64,000 nucleotides of DNA from Valencia hispanica (GCA_963556495.2 OY747702.1:41139680-41203679), one strand, 5' to 3'; shown: positions 11,563-23,251, counted from the stretch's first letter. Notes: a model not told the origin generated them from the letters alone. Translations and numbers: made by a program.

Positions 11563-13349
11563 ATTGAAAACCTCAGAAAAATAAAGAGAAATTATAGGGC
11601 GGCAGAGAGAAAATGGAGGAAAAGTAAAACCATAATAAACCATCAAATATACACAGATCTTCTCAAATTATACAATAACGCAGTAAGAAATTCAAGGAAC
11701 TCCTACTTTTCCAAAATCATCTCAGAACATATAAATAACAATCCTTTTTTCCACCATTGACAAACTTTTTAACAGCGCAACTACTGCATTTCCTAAAACC
11801 CCCTCAAACGCGCTTTGTGAGGAGTTCACAGACCACTTCAGAGGGAAGTTAGACACCATCAGATGTAATATTTTATCATCTCCAAGTAATATGATTTTAC
11901 CAAATCTGAGTGTGTGTCTCTACCAGAGGAAATGCTGGACAGTTTTGTCCTGGTTGAAGCTGGGACTCTTGATAAAGTTTTCTCCTCAGTGAGGCCCACC
12001 ACATGTGTTTTGGACCCGATTCCCACTTCCTTTTTTAAGAAATTTTATGAATCTTTTAGGGATGAGATTTTAACCATGATGAATTGCTCCCTTCAGACGG
12101 GGGTCTTTCCTGCTGCCTTTAAACAGGCGGTAAGGAGGCCCCTGTTGAAGAAGAGCAATTTAGATTTTAATGATTTAACAATTTTAGACTGGTATCTAAC
12201 TTCAGTCTGGCTTTAGGGTGAACCACAGCACAGAGATTTTAAATGATTTTAGATTAAAACTATGATGCCCAGAAGGTGACAGTGTTGGTTCTACTGGATC
12301 TAAGCGCTGCCTTCGATACAGTAGACCATACTATTCTTTTAACCCGTTTAAAACAGATCGGCCTCTCTGGTGCTGTTCACAAATGGTTCACATCCTATCT
12401 CACAGACGGGACTTTTATGGTAAGTTTAGATACCTGCTCCTCTAGGGTCCATAGGATTACATGTGGTGTGCCCCAGGGTTTAATTTTTAGGCAGTGTCAT
12501 CGGAAGACATGGAGTTAACTTTCACAGTTATGCTGATGATACACATTTATACATCTCCATGTCTCCCGATGACACACGGCCAATGGATGCACTTTTTAAT
12601 TTGCATTTTAGAGATCAAATCCTGGATGGCAGAAAACTTTCTCCAGCTTAACCAGGACAAAACCAAAGTTTTAGTCATCGGTTCTGAGGTTCAGAAAGAG
12701 AAACTTTTACCAAAACTATGATAGTCCTTCTTTACAAGTGAAGAGCCTGGGCGTGATTTTTGACTCTGAGCTGACTTTTATCCCTCACATTAAAAATATT
12801 ACTAAAATAGGTTTTATCACCTGAAGAACATTGCCAGAGTCCGCCCCATTCTCTCTCGGGCCAACACGGAGAGTCTAATGCATGCTTTTATCTCCAGTAG
12901 GATTGATTACTGTAATGCCCTGCTTTCTGGTCTTCCCAAAAAGAGTATCTCAGGTTTACAACTACTACAAAATTCAGCAGCATGTGTCCTGACGAAGACC
13001 AGGAGGCGGGAGCACATTACATCGGTATTAAATTAATTGCATTGGCTCCCTGTACGTTTTAGGATCGATTTAAGGTTCTTTTAATAGTTTTTAAATGTCT
13101 TAATGGTCTTGGGCCTTCTTATCTCTCTGAACTGCTTTTACGATATGAACCTTCGCGGCCTCTGCGCTTCTCTGGCAGCCGTCTCCTTGTCACCCCAAAA
13201 GTTAGGATACACACTCATGGTGAGGCGTCTTTCCAGTTTTTTGGCCCTCACCTATGGAACGGGCTGCCATAGGACCTCAGGGCCGTGGAGAACGTTCATG
13301 TTTTTAAGAGCAGGCTAAAGACTCACCTTTTTAGCCTAGCTTTTAACTG
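11563..13349 (+). pseudogene. L2-like LINE reverse transcriptase, decayed
   Basis: Begins RIENLRKIKRNYRAAERKWR (the pre-RT linker). RT motifs follow in several frames: VLDPIPTSFFKK, VLVLLDLSAAFDTVDHTIL (first catalytic Asp), CGVPQG and a broken HSYADDTHLYIS near 12525. The C-terminal text RPLRFSGSRLLVTPK and WNGLP ends at about 13349. Numerous stops and shifts. Confidence 0.7.
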
Positions 13350-13684
13350 ATCATTATTTATTGTATGTTAATTGCTCTGCATGTTTTATATGATTATATT
13401 TTATCAGTGTTTTACTATTTAATCTTATCACATTAATTTACTGCTTATTTTTATATTTTAACTTATCTAAATTCCCATTCCAGTGTTTCCTCTCTGGGAG
13501 CCCTTTGCCCTGGGAGTGGTGGTTGCCTGTAGCTGCCTGGGGGCTCTCAGGGTGGAGCTTGGGTGGAGGTGGGGGTTATGGCCTTGCCTCCACTGGGCGC
13601 CCTGTGTTGGTGCCTCGGCTGCTGCTGTTGATCTACTGCTGCCGGTGCAGATGGCTCCTGATGGCGTTTCCTTGCATGGTTCAC

Positions 13685-13692
13685 CTGCACTC
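13685..13692. repeat. hAT target-site duplication (left)
   Basis: CTGCACTC, repeated at 18321-18328. Confidence 0.8.
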
Positions 13693-13989
13693 CAGTGGCG
13701 TAACAAGGACACCAGGGGGCCCTCTGTCGGTCGTTTTGTCATTAAGTTCTTCCTTTTTCAAAGCTTATCCAGGCTGATTGGATGACAATGTAACAATATA
13801 AAACAAACAGAAAATACTATTTTGAGAAACTTTTATTAATAATAATATAAATATAACAAAGAAATATTTTATGTAAACTTTTTTTAAAGCAAACAGCAGC
13901 ATCTTTAAACTTCACTTGTGCAAGTACTTCAAACAAGTTTTAAAGTAATATGAAATGTAAACAAATATGCATTCTTAACAAGATAAACA

Positions 13990-14150
13990 ATGGGTGCTTC
14001 TGCTTCAAGGTAGAAGTACTTGGGACAGCCGTACTGGAGGTAGCAGTGCTGCTGGGGGCTGCAGTACTGAAGGTAGATGTACTTGGGACAGGTGTAGTGG
14101 AGGTAGCAGTGTGGCTGGGGGATGTAGTACTGGAAGTAGATGCAGACTGA
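13990..14150 (-). repeat. 63-bp minisatellite coding a Ser/Thr/Pro-rich frame
   Basis: About 2.2 copies of a 63-bp unit. On the minus strand the open frame gives 21-residue repeats rich in S, T, P and A (for example STATSSTAVPSTST), preceded by a plausible splice acceptor (TTTGTCTTTAG). It lies inside the hAT element. It could be a decayed low-complexity exon of that element, or simply a minisatellite. Confidence 0.5.
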
Positions 14151-14214
14151 GCTAAAGACAAATATAAACAGAACAACACAACAAGATATCTTAGTTAAAA
14201 CATTTCAACACGAA

Positions 14215-14870
14215 ATAATTTGGAGCTCATCATTCATGCTTTTGTGTCTTCACGTTTAGACTATTGTAACAGTTTGTTTTCATGTCTGAACAAGAAGGAG
14301 CTCTCTCGATTGCAAATGGTGCAAAATTCTGCAGCGAGAATTTTGACTTGTACAAGTAGGAGGACTCGCCTGTCCACTATTCTTAAACAACGTCATTGAC
14401 AGCTAGTGTCCTATAGGTTCAAATTTAAAATTCTGGTTTTAGCTTTCAGAGCCCTGCATGGTCAGGCTCCTTCCTTTATCAGTGATCTTATCCATCCTTG
14501 TATCCCTATAAGGGGTCTCAGGTCTGTGGATCAGAATCTGCTGAAAGTTCCTCGCACTCATTTCCATTCTAGAGGTGACCGTTCCTTCCAGGCTGTTGTT
14601 CCTAGGTTTTGGAATGATCTTCCCTCCTCTTTGCGCTCAAAGAATTATGTTGAAACCTTCAAGAGTGAACACAAGACTAACTTATTTGTCCAGGCTTTTA
14701 ATTAGCTACTTTTGGGCTTACATGATTTTATGTTGTCTTGGCCTTTTATACTGTGTTTTATTTCTGATTCATATTTTGTTTTTATTTTTATTCATATATT
14801 ACTGTGTTTTGAATCACTTTGTGTCTTTTGTCTGTGAAAGGTGCTATACAAATAAAGATTACTTACTTTC
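14215..14870 (+). mobile_element. L2-like LINE 3' fragment
   Basis: Encodes the C-terminal RT domain: FKFKILVLAFRALHGQAPSF, then GLRSVDQNLLKVPRTH, RFWNDLPSSLRS and FKSEHKTNLFVQAFN. It ends with the tail GGTGCTATACAAATAAAG and TTAC repeats. The upstream part (catalytic YADD) is missing, the usual 5' truncation. Confidence 0.75.
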
Positions 14871-15219
14871 TTACTGCATTCAGGTGATTTACTTATGAGT
14901 TGCATCTTCAGGATTTGAGGGTGCTGCAACAAGAAACCTTAGTGATCCTGAGGAAAAAGAGGAAAAAATAAATCTTTAGTTATACGGTAGATGATGGGAC
15001 ACTAAATTCTTTTATAAATTATTTTACTGAGACTGTTGAAGGAGGAGCAGCCTCTCTTTGTCTCTCTCCTGATTTCCCCTCACTTTATTTTCTTTTCTGT
15101 TTGCTTTTCTTGCTTTCTTTTCTTAACTTTTTCTTAGTTACTTTATCTATCCAGCCCCTGGAGTTACTGTATTGGACCGGATCTCTTCTTGGATTACTCT
15201 TTTATGGACTTATCAACAT

Positions 15220-16207
15220 GGCTTTTTGCTCAGCTGAGGATTTTGAAAAACTGCTCCACAGAATTGAGGGCATTGAAACGAAGCTACGTCATCTAGAAAT
15301 TAATTTTGATCTCCACGCTGATTATGGAAACGACACAACTTTAACTTTGAATACACACACACGGAGGAACAGCCTCGCAGCCCCGTGTTACATCGGTCTA
15401 ACCGTGTCACAGAGACTCCCTCAGCCAACAGGCGCCTGAGCGGTAGAACCCCACACTCTAATGAACACTGGCCAGCTTTAAAACGCACAGAATCATCAAC
15501 CCCAGCCCCTTCTCCGAGGAATAAAAAACTAAAGAAACTCCAGCACAGAGAAAGCTCTGAACCCAGACCTGCCCCTTCTGCTTAAAGTAAACAAAAGAGG
15601 TTTCAGCCAAAAACAAGAGATATTTCTCCACCTGGAATCCCGCTGAAAAATAGATTTGCAGCCTTGAGTTCCCCGAAAGATGACGCAGCCCCCGGGACCA
15701 GTCAAAGGCACCAGGAGAAACCCAGCCGCATCAAACGGACACATAAAGTAAGAGCCCCCCCAGCAAAGATTGGTATCATACAAGACGGATCAATTAATGG
15801 AATTGAGGCTTTTTGTAGCAAGAACACCAGAGTTTATAGCTGCTACAAAAATACAGTGAGAGAAATATCAGAAAAAATCCAGAACATCTTGGACCAACAT
15901 CCTACTCTGGAAAAGCTTGTCATTCACGCTGGATTCAGCAGATATCGCGATGAGACAATCAGAGATTCTGAAGAGAGACTTTTCTGATCTCCTACAGAGA
16001 CTTGATGGACTTAAGGTAAACATCCTCATCAGCGGACCAGTCCCTGAAGGGAATGATGAAAGATTTAGCAGACTCTGCATGCTCCATAAATGGTTGAAGA
16101 AACAATCAGCTGAGAAGTCGTTCACATTTATTAATAATTTCAAAGTATTTGGAAGTGCTAATCATCTGTTCAAAGCAGGCCAACGTTATCTTACAAGGCC
16201 GGAGTAA
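15220..16207 (+). pseudogene. LINE ORF1 (coiled coil + decayed esterase-like domain)
   Basis: Starts MAFCSAEDFEKLLHRIEGIE, a heptad-like helical segment. A basic, proline-rich middle follows, then KIGIIQDGSI...LEKLVIHAG and a frame-shifted ILISGPVPEGNDERFSRL ending NHLFKAGQRYL. This is the layout of an esterase-type ORF1, but the catalytic GDS and GTND motifs are altered. Confidence 0.55.
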
Positions 16208-16734
16208 GGCTGTTGGCAGCAAACATTTTCTCTTATCAAAATCAGAAAGCAAAACACTTGCTCCCAAAAGCTGACCATGAGGCGCCCATGGATATCAGAG
16301 AACAAAAGCGGCAAGTCATGATGACACCACAGGACCGAACAGATAAACAACCATCAGAGATTAAGTCTTCATCTTCCTGTGACTCAGCCACATCAAATGA
16401 GTCTCCATTTAGAAACTTTACAGACAGACTGAACGAGCAAATCAAATTTGGGACACAATTAACACCTAAACTTAGACTACACCAAACCCCTAGGACTAGC
16501 GTCAATAAGCCTGGGAGCTTCACCCCACTGATTATTACAGATATTTGATATTTGAGAGAACCGGGCAATAAATCTACCCCTGCCGTCTCCTAGAACTCGC
16601 CTTGCACCCCCACTAAGTCTAAGATTTCAGTGATTATCAGCAGCAGGAAACATAAACCGTTAACCACACACTCTCATATTAAACAAAATCTCAAATTGAT
16701 AACCTGTCAGAAGGTTCAGCTGCCCATCATCACA

Positions 16735-17715
16735 ATACTTAAGTTAGCTTTATTAAACATTAGATCTCTATCGGGAAGTCTTTTCTTATCAATGACTTCA
16801 TCACTGAGCATAACTTGCTCGCCCTTTTTTTATCAGAAACTTGGCTAGATGAAAATAACAAAACAACTGCATTGATAAAATATACTCCTTCAAATTACAA
16901 TTTCTTAAGCAAGAGAGGGAAACACAGACGAGGTGGAGGTGTAGCCACCATTTTTCACAACTCAATGAACTTTAAAAAGGTAACCCTGGGCACGTTTGAT
17001 TCTTTTGAATATCTAGCCACCCAGATAAATTAGCCTAACAAAGCTTTATTTCTAAGTTTATCTAAACCACCAAAACTTAACTCTAACTTCTTTAATGATT
17101 ACAATGACCTTCTTTCTGTAATATGTATCGACTATGACCAACTAATCATTGTGGGGGATTTTAACATCCATACAGACAACCCCCAAAATAGAAAAGCAAA
17201 AACATTATATGATACTCTCCACAACTTCGGCCTGATCCAGCATGTCAAACAACCAACACCCAATAAAGGACACCCTCTGGACTTAATTATCAGCAAAGGT
17301 TTAAATATTTCCAACATATCTGTAATTAATATTGCGTTATCTGACCATTTCTGTATTTTCTTTGAAAGTACCATCTCTGCTAAATTATCCAGCCACAGTA
17401 AGACCACTATAAAAAAGCGTTTTCTAGGGGACAGTTCAGTAGAAACCTTTAAACGTATTTACCCTTCCACCACATCCCCCTCATCTCCCAACTCAAACTC
17501 AGTAAATAAGCTGGTAGATAATTTCCTTGCGAAAATCTCAGACATCATGGATTCCATTGCTCCAACTAAAGTGAAATTAGTCTCAGGTAGAAAGAAGTCT
17601 CCGTGGGCAAGTAATCCACTGGTACGTAGTGAAAAAAAGAGTGTCGATGAGCCGAGAGAAAATGGCGGAAAACTCGACTCCAGGTTCACTGTGAGATCTA
17701 CAAAGAGAGACTAAA
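16735..17715 (+). pseudogene. L2-like LINE apurinic endonuclease
   Basis: Endonuclease motifs read in order: LLNIRSL, LFLSETWLDENN, RRGGGVATIFH, IIVGDFNIHTDNPQN and ALSDHFCIFFES. A stop interrupts after YLATQIN, and a shift occurs near 16800. The pre-RT linker (VSGRKKSPW) follows. RT itself is missing. Confidence 0.75.
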
Positions 17716-18071
17716 TGGATATCAGCTTACTATAAAAGAAGCTAGGGAATCGTTCTTTTCTGAAATCATCAACAGAAACATTAATAATGCACGGACTCTA
17801 TTTGCAACATTGGAAAGACTAACTAATCCTTTAGTGACAGTAGCCCCAGAACTAAACTCTACCAGGGCCTGCAATGAATTTGCCAGCTTTTTCACTGAAA
17901 AATTATATTACATTTTCATTTATGGAATGCTAGCATGCATGCTGTCTGACTGATGGAGTGATGCTAGCCTTAAGCCTATTAGCGCGGCCAACTAGTTACA
18001 CGCACAACACCAAGTTAAAGACAGTCATGCCCACGTTGTCACACACAGCTAAAGTAACTTTTTACACTCAC

Positions 18072-18163
18072 CGCTGTCCTTTCTTTCTCCTCCTTTTTCT
18101 TTCCTCCTCTTCCTCCTTTTTATTCTTTTGTTTTTTGCTTCCTGACGGATAACTCCTCTTCAT
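18072..18163 (-). pseudogene. First coding exon of hAT transposase
   Basis: ATG followed by KRSYPSGSKKQKNKKEEEE and a basic run, then donor GTGAGT. The MKRxYPSGxxKRK start is, from memory, that of fish hAT transposases of the TTF-zinc-finger type. The exon is 92 nt and ends in phase 2. No downstream exon in matching phase was found. Confidence 0.5.
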
Positions 18164-18320
18164 GTCTTCGCAGTAGATGCGACTGCACACATCGCCCTCA
18201 TCTGTTTGGTTTTCCTAAATGAGCAGCATGCAGCCTGGACAAGCCATCCCCTCACTCCCTCACTGAGCATGGGGGCCCCAGGCAGCTGCCTGTCTTGCCT
18301 AATGGCAAGCTACGCCTCTG

Positions 18321-18328
18321 CTGCACTC
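18321..18328. repeat. hAT target-site duplication (right)
   Basis: CTGCACTC, identical to 13685-13692. Sequence beyond it (18329-18489) continues the GC-rich 3' flank that stops at 13692. Confidence 0.8.
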
Positions 18329-18639
18329 GCCCCAATGTCCTTTTTTACTGTTGCTTTTAACTGTGGGTGTGCATGGGAGTTGGGTTGGGGGGAGGGGGTA
18401 TAACTGTGACCATGCCTCTAAATCTGTGGGGGAGGGATGGGAATGTGGTTTATGTGGGGTCATTTTTATGCAGTGCCCCCTGGGACATTATTCAGAATGA
18501 CCTTACATATACACATATGAAATTAAACTCTTCCACATACTATGCTGAAAACCTTGCACAAAGACTACTGAAAAGCTTGCATATAAACTACTGAGAAGAT
18601 ACAACTTTTATACACACTGGTGAGAACCTTGCATACAAA

Positions 18640-18745
18640 CTAGTGAAAAGCTCTCATACATACCAGTGAAAAGCTCTCATACATACTAGTGAAAACCTTT
18701 CATACATACTAGTGAAAAGCTCTCATACATACTAGTGAAAAACAC
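18640..18745. repeat. Tandem array, ~22-bp unit
   Basis: Repeats of CTCATACATACTAGTGAAAA with small changes, inside the MITE. Confidence 0.8.
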
Positions 18746-18764
18746 TCATTTCTGATAAGTTCAT

Positions 18765-18905
18765 TTGAAAAGGAAGGCATTTCGCTTAAACAGGAAGGCA
18801 TTTCACTTAAACAGGAATGCAATTCACTTAAACAGGAAGACATTTTACCTAAACAGGAAGCCATTTCACTTAAAGAGGAAGGGAATTCTCTTAACAGGAA
18901 GATGA
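18765..18905. repeat. Tandem array, ~21-bp unit
   Basis: Repeats of AACAGGAAGGCATTTCACTT with drift, inside the MITE. Confidence 0.8.
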
Positions 18906-19024
18906 TTTCACTAGGTTGTATGAAAGGTTTTAGCTTGTTTGTAGTAGTCTTTGTGCAAGGTTTTCAGAATAGTATGTGGAAGAGTTTAATTTCGTATGTG
19001 TATATATGTAAGGTCATTCTGAAT

Positions 19025-21060
19025 CACTTTGTGATGCAATTTCTTGTACCTTACCAGGGAGGCTCAGAAGTATGATCCCCCTGTAGTTGGAACACACTCT
19101 GTGGTCCCCCTTTTTAAACAGGGGGACCACCACCCCGGTCTGCCAATCCAAGGGAACTGCCCCCGATGTCCACGCAATATCGCAGAGACGCGTTAACCAA
19201 CACAGCCCCACAACATCCAGGGCCTTGAGGAACTCCGACCGAATCACATCCACCCCTGGAGCCTTGCCACCGAGGAGCTTTTTAACGACCTCTGTGACCT
19301 CAGCACCAGAGATTGGAGAGCCCGACCCAAAGTCCCCAAACCCTGCTTCCAGATTGGAAGGCGTGCCGGTGGGATTGAGGAGATCTTCGAAGTATTCCAT
19401 CCACCAACCCAAAATGTCCCGCGTCGAGGTCAGCAGCACACCATCCCCACTGTAAACAGTGTTGGTGGCAGACCGCTCCCCCCCCCCCCGAGACGCCGGA
19501 TGGTGGACCAGAATCACTTCGAAGCTGTATGGAAGTCGTTCTCCATGGCCTCTCCAAACTCCTGCCTGCCTTGGCCTGCCGGTACCTATCAGCTGCTTCA
19601 GGGGTCCCACAGGCCGAAAAGACCCGATAGGACTCCTTCTTCAGCCTGATAGCATCCTTACCGCCGGTGTCCACCAGCGGGTTCGGGGGTTGTTGCCACC
19701 GCGACAGGAACCGACAGCCTTGCGGCCACAGCTTTGGTCAGCCACCTCGACAATGGAGGCGCGGAACATGGTCCACTCGGACTCAATGTCCCCCGCCTCC
19801 CCCAGGACGTGTTCGAAGTTCTGCCGGAGGTGTGAGTTAAAGCTCTTTCTGACAGGAGACTCTGCCAGACGTTCCCAGCAGACCCTCACAACACGTATAG
19901 GCCTTCCAGGTCTGTCCGGCGTCCTCCCCGACCATGGGAGCTGACTCACCACCAGGTAGTGGTCAGTGGACAGCTCAGCCCCTCTCTTCACCCGAGTGTC
20001 CAAAACATGCGGCCGCAGATCAGACGAGACGACAACCAAGTCAATCATCGAGCTGTGGCCTAGGGTGTCCTGGTGCCAAGTGCACATATGGACACCTTTA
20101 TGCTTGAACATGGTGTTTGTTATGGACAATCCATAATGAGCACAGAACTCCAATAACAAGACACCACTCGGGTTCAGATCGGCGGGGCCATTCCGCCCAA
20201 CCACACCCCTCCAGGTCTCACTGTCATTGCCCACGTGAGCGTTGAAGTCCCCCAGCAGAACAAGGGAGTCCCCGGGAGGAGCACTCTCCAGCACCCCCTC
20301 CAAAGACTCCAAAAAGGGTGGGTAATCTAATCTGCCGTTTGGCGCATAAGCACAAACAACAGTCAGGACCCGTTTCCCCACCCGTAGGCGGAGGGAGGCT
20401 ACCCGAGATGGGGGGCAGCAAGTATGCCCATTCCAGCTCGGCGCCTCTCAGCGGGGGCAACTCCAGAGTGGGAGAGAGTCCAACCCCTCTCGAGGAGACG
20501 GGTTCCAGAGCCAGAGCCGTGCGTCGAGGTGAGTCCGACGATGTCCAGTCGAAACCTCTAAACCTCGCACACCAGCTCCAGCTCCTTCCCCACCAGAGAG
20601 GTGACGTTCCATGTCCCGAGAGCCAGCTTCTGCAGCCAAGGATCGGACCGCCAAGGTCCCTGCCTTCGCCGCCGCCCATCCTGGACAGCACCCGACCCCT
20701 ATTTTCCCTCCCACAGGTGGTGAGCTCATGGGAAGGGGGACCGATGTTACCTCTTCGGGCTAAGCCCAACCGGGCCCCATGGGTAAAGGCCCGGCCAATA
20801 TGCCCCGACTCCAGGCCTGGCTCCAGAGGGGGGCCCCGGTGACCCGCGTCCAGGCGAGGGAACACTGAATCCAATTGTCTTTTCCATCATAGGGGTCTTT
20901 TGGGCTGCACTTTGTCTGATCCCTCATCTAGTACCAAATTACCATTGGTTACCCTACCAGGAGCAAAAAGCCCCCGACAACATAGCTCCTAGGATCATTG
21001 GGACACTCAAACCCCTCCACCACGATAAGGTGGCAGCCCAGAGAGGAGTAGCGCTATTGT
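19025..21060 (-). mobile_element. LINE with apurinic endonuclease, 3' truncated in RT
   Basis: From 5' (high coordinates): a leader containing GGCTGCCACCTTATCGTGG (from memory typical of an abundant fish LINE), WNVTSL-type endonuclease start in a broken frame, the endonuclease block, then the RT fingers, ending at NYRGIILLSLPGKV next to the MITE. The catalytic RT core is absent. GC content is clearly higher than the neighbourhood. Clade not assigned. Confidence 0.7.
19050..20700 (-). pseudogene. LINE ORF: endonuclease and N-terminal RT
   Basis: Readable blocks: [51 protein letters not shown] and [11 protein letters not shown] (endonuclease Asp/His residues), then [11 protein letters not shown]. 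After a frame break come [54 protein letters not shown] and VVVPLFKKGDHRVCSNYRG. At least two frame changes (near 19650 and 19550) break it. Confidence 0.7.
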
Positions 21061-21354
21061 AAGATTACTTATTTTGCAGCCCTGCTGTGTAAATGTCTCC
21101 AGGACAAATGTCAAGTCAGCAGTCTCTGACATGGTTGTGTTGGCTATAACATCTTATTTTTATTGGTCTTTTCAAAAAAAAAAAAAAATTGGTGTTTTTT
21201 TTGATAACTCAGTTTTGCAGGTTTGTAATGTTTTGGTTAAATGCATGACTCAATTAGGAGAAACACTGCAGATAATGAGATAAGGGCTTAAGCCATTTAT
21301 TACCATTGAAAAAATGGCAGTAATCACAATTATCTCTGAAAGAGAAAATGGAGT

Positions 21355-22470
21355 CAGGTCAAGTTTATTTGTATAGCACATTCCAGCAGCAAAACAGATC
21401 ATAGTACTTTACATGATACACAATAATACACACAATAAGCGAACAAAAAGGATATTACAGTGGCAAAATAAGAGGTCATGGAAAAACTGCAGTCCAGTCA
21501 AGAATTAACAATGTTCCAGTGATAATTGATCAAACCCACCTCTAAACAGATGAATTTTTAGCCTTGATTTAAAAGAACTCTGTGTTTCTTCAGTGTTTTT
21601 CTTGGAAGTTTTTTTCAGACTAAAGGATAAAAACTGAATCCTGCTTCTCCATGTTTAGTTCGGATTCTGGGAATGCAGAGTAGACTTGAACCAGAAGAAC
21701 TGAGTGGTTTGGAAGGCTGATACGACAACAGATGTTTAATGTATTTTTGTGCTAAGCCATTCAATTTATAAACTCAAACAAGTATTTTAATGTTTATTCC
21801 AGTGTCCCTCGGCCCGCAGTCCGGACCCGGCTCGCGAGCCACCGATTTCTGGCCCGCCAGTCGTGATTGTTTCATTATATCCATTTTTTCACACTGAGGC
21901 AGCGCCATATTGTATACGCTCTATTTGAACAATAACAGGAAGACCACACTATGTACGTGTTTACTTTCACTTTCGGAGCTGCTCGGTAATTGATTCTTCC
22001 TCTGCAGTTATTCGGATATGAAAAGAATGCTGAGTGATTGATTACTCAATGGAAATTACATTGTATTGTTGCTGTTTTGATTGAAAGGACAAGTATTGTC
22101 CAAGCAAATTTTATTAAGGCATGTTGATTAGAAAATATGTAAACTCATTGTAATGTATGTATGATTGAACTGAAATGACTTGTAAAGTGCCTTGAGATGA
22201 TGTGTTGTGAATTGGTGCGATATAAACTGAATTGAAATTGAATTAATTGAAAAAAGATAAACGGACCTTTGACTGATTGAAATTATTTTTATAGCCCTTT
22301 AAGATTTGTATTTGAGTACTCTTGGTCTATTCTCTGAGCCACAGGGATAAAGTGTAGTGACTTCAGAACTGGGGTGATGTGCTCTACTTTTCTAGTTCTT
22401 GTGAGGACGCGAGAAGCAGCTTTCTGGACTGCTGCAGCTGTCTGACTTTTTGGCCGACCAGTAAAATGTA
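21355..22470. repeat. Dispersed fish repeat, interrupted
   Basis: The block starting TCAAGTTTATTTGTATAGCAC, followed by text ending CTGGACTGCTGCAGCTGTCT, is, from memory, a common fish repeat. Unrelated sequence at about 21780-22250 splits it; that part itself ends in an LINE/SINE tail (AAGTGCCTTGAGATGATGTG). Confidence 0.45.
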
Positions 22471-22834
22471 GCTCATGTGGAGCTTCACGGTAAGTGTGAG
22501 TAGGACTTTTATTTTAGTTATTGGTTGCATAGTTTTGATAGATTCCCTATTTTATTCAGTTCTGGACCTTGATGTAATGTTTTAGATAAGACTATCCCAG
22601 TCATAAATGAACATTAAAATTATTTTAAATGTTCATTTTAATCAATATTTAGAAAAACAATAAGTTGAGCAGACACATATGTTTACACAAGAAAATGTAA
22701 GAAATAAGTCATATTTTTACAATTTAGTCTATTTGAACTTCTTTCAAAAATTAAAAAGACATAGAAGCACAATGATAGTGAAGTCGGAATCACTCATTGA
22801 GGATTCATTTAGATATACATTTAGTTGTGTATAT

Positions 22835-23095
22835 TGTTAAAGGGGAGTTTTTCCTCTCCACTGTTGCTGCATGCTTGCTCAGTGTGAAGGATTGCTGTGG
22901 TTGGAGTCTGCATGAACGTGGCATAACTGCAAGTTAATGACTCAATGCAATCTGCGGGGATTCCTTAAATAGAAAACTTTTAAACTAATTTGAATGTTTG
23001 TATGATTGTATTGAACTGACTTTTCTTGTAAAGTGCCTTGAGATGACATCTGTGGTGTATCGGCGCTATATAAAAAAACTGCATTAAATTGAGTT
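22835..23095 (+). repeat. SINE-like repeat with LINE-type tail
   Basis: GGGGAGTTTTTCCTCTCCACTG at the left and AAAGTGCCTTGAGATGACAT ... GGCGCTATATAAA at the right are the ends of a highly repeated fish element. It lies just downstream of receptor B's stop codon. Confidence 0.55.
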
Positions 23096-23122
23096 GTATA
23101 TAAATACTCTACTTTTGCAAAT

Positions 23123-23251
23123 TCAAACTACTCTGTTAACCTGTGAATAAACACTTTCTTCAGTTTTCAATTGTAGTTTTTTCTTTTCTCTTGAAGGTTT
23201 CCCATCATTGAAATGTAAGGCAGCGTAGTTCAGATCCTGTCCAAGTTCAGT
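23123..23251 (-). CDS. Receptor B cytoplasmic exon 2 with two ITIMs
   Basis: Acceptor TTTCTTTCTGCTCAG. Starts TELGQDLNYAALHFNDG and ends EESVYSQVNRVV-stop (TGA at 23125-23123). LxYxxL and SxYxxV both match the ITIM pattern. Confidence 0.85.
   Translation of the reverse strand, partial: TELGQDLNYAALHFNDGKPSREKKKLQLKTEESVYSQVNRVV

Larger units (their letters stand above)
10200..13475 (+). mobile_element. L2/CR1-like LINE, internally deleted (no endonuclease)
   Basis: Order: GC-rich 5' region, ORF1 with an esterase-like domain, a direct junction near 11563 to the linker before RT, then a decayed RT and the C-terminal domain ending FKSRLKTHLFSLAFN. The endonuclease expected between ORF1 and RT is absent. 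The esterase-type ORF1 is known from L2/CR1 LINEs of fish. Boundaries are approximate. Confidence 0.7.
15040..17910 (+). mobile_element. L2-like LINE, 5' part (ORF1 and endonuclease), 3' truncated
   Basis: A LINE copy running from ORF1 through endonuclease to just before the RT core, ending abruptly at about 17910. It lies within the hAT element. In-frame stops interrupt both ORFs. Confidence 0.7.
13693..18320 (-). mobile_element. hAT-superfamily element, 4.6 kb, with LINE fragments inside
   Basis: Termini are CAGTGGCGTAAC at the left and, in reverse complement, CAGAGGCGTAGC at the right, a hAT-type pair. Both are followed inward by a GGGGGCCC block. Perfect 8-bp duplications flank them, the hAT hallmark. 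A first coding exon of transposase type (18072-18163, minus) lies near the right end. Two L2-like LINE fragments occupy much of the interior. The rest of the transposase was not recognised, so this copy is probably non-autonomous. Confidence 0.75.
18490..19024. mobile_element. MITE with ~90-bp inverted termini and internal tandem arrays
   Basis: The left end (ATTCAGAATGACCTTACATA...) is repeated inverted at the right end with few mismatches over roughly 90 bp. Between them lie two tandem arrays. The element is 535 bp and has no ORF. No clear target duplication was found, so the superfamily is open. Confidence 0.7.

Noticed and set aside
18640..18905. Regularly spaced ~20-bp repeats resembling a CRISPR array
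   Set aside because: Units are directly abutting without unique spacers and lie inside a MITE of a eukaryotic genome.
20224..20874. 216-residue open frame on the minus strand
   Set aside because: Falls in the leader and shifted frame of the LINE at 19025-21060; no protein family resemblance.
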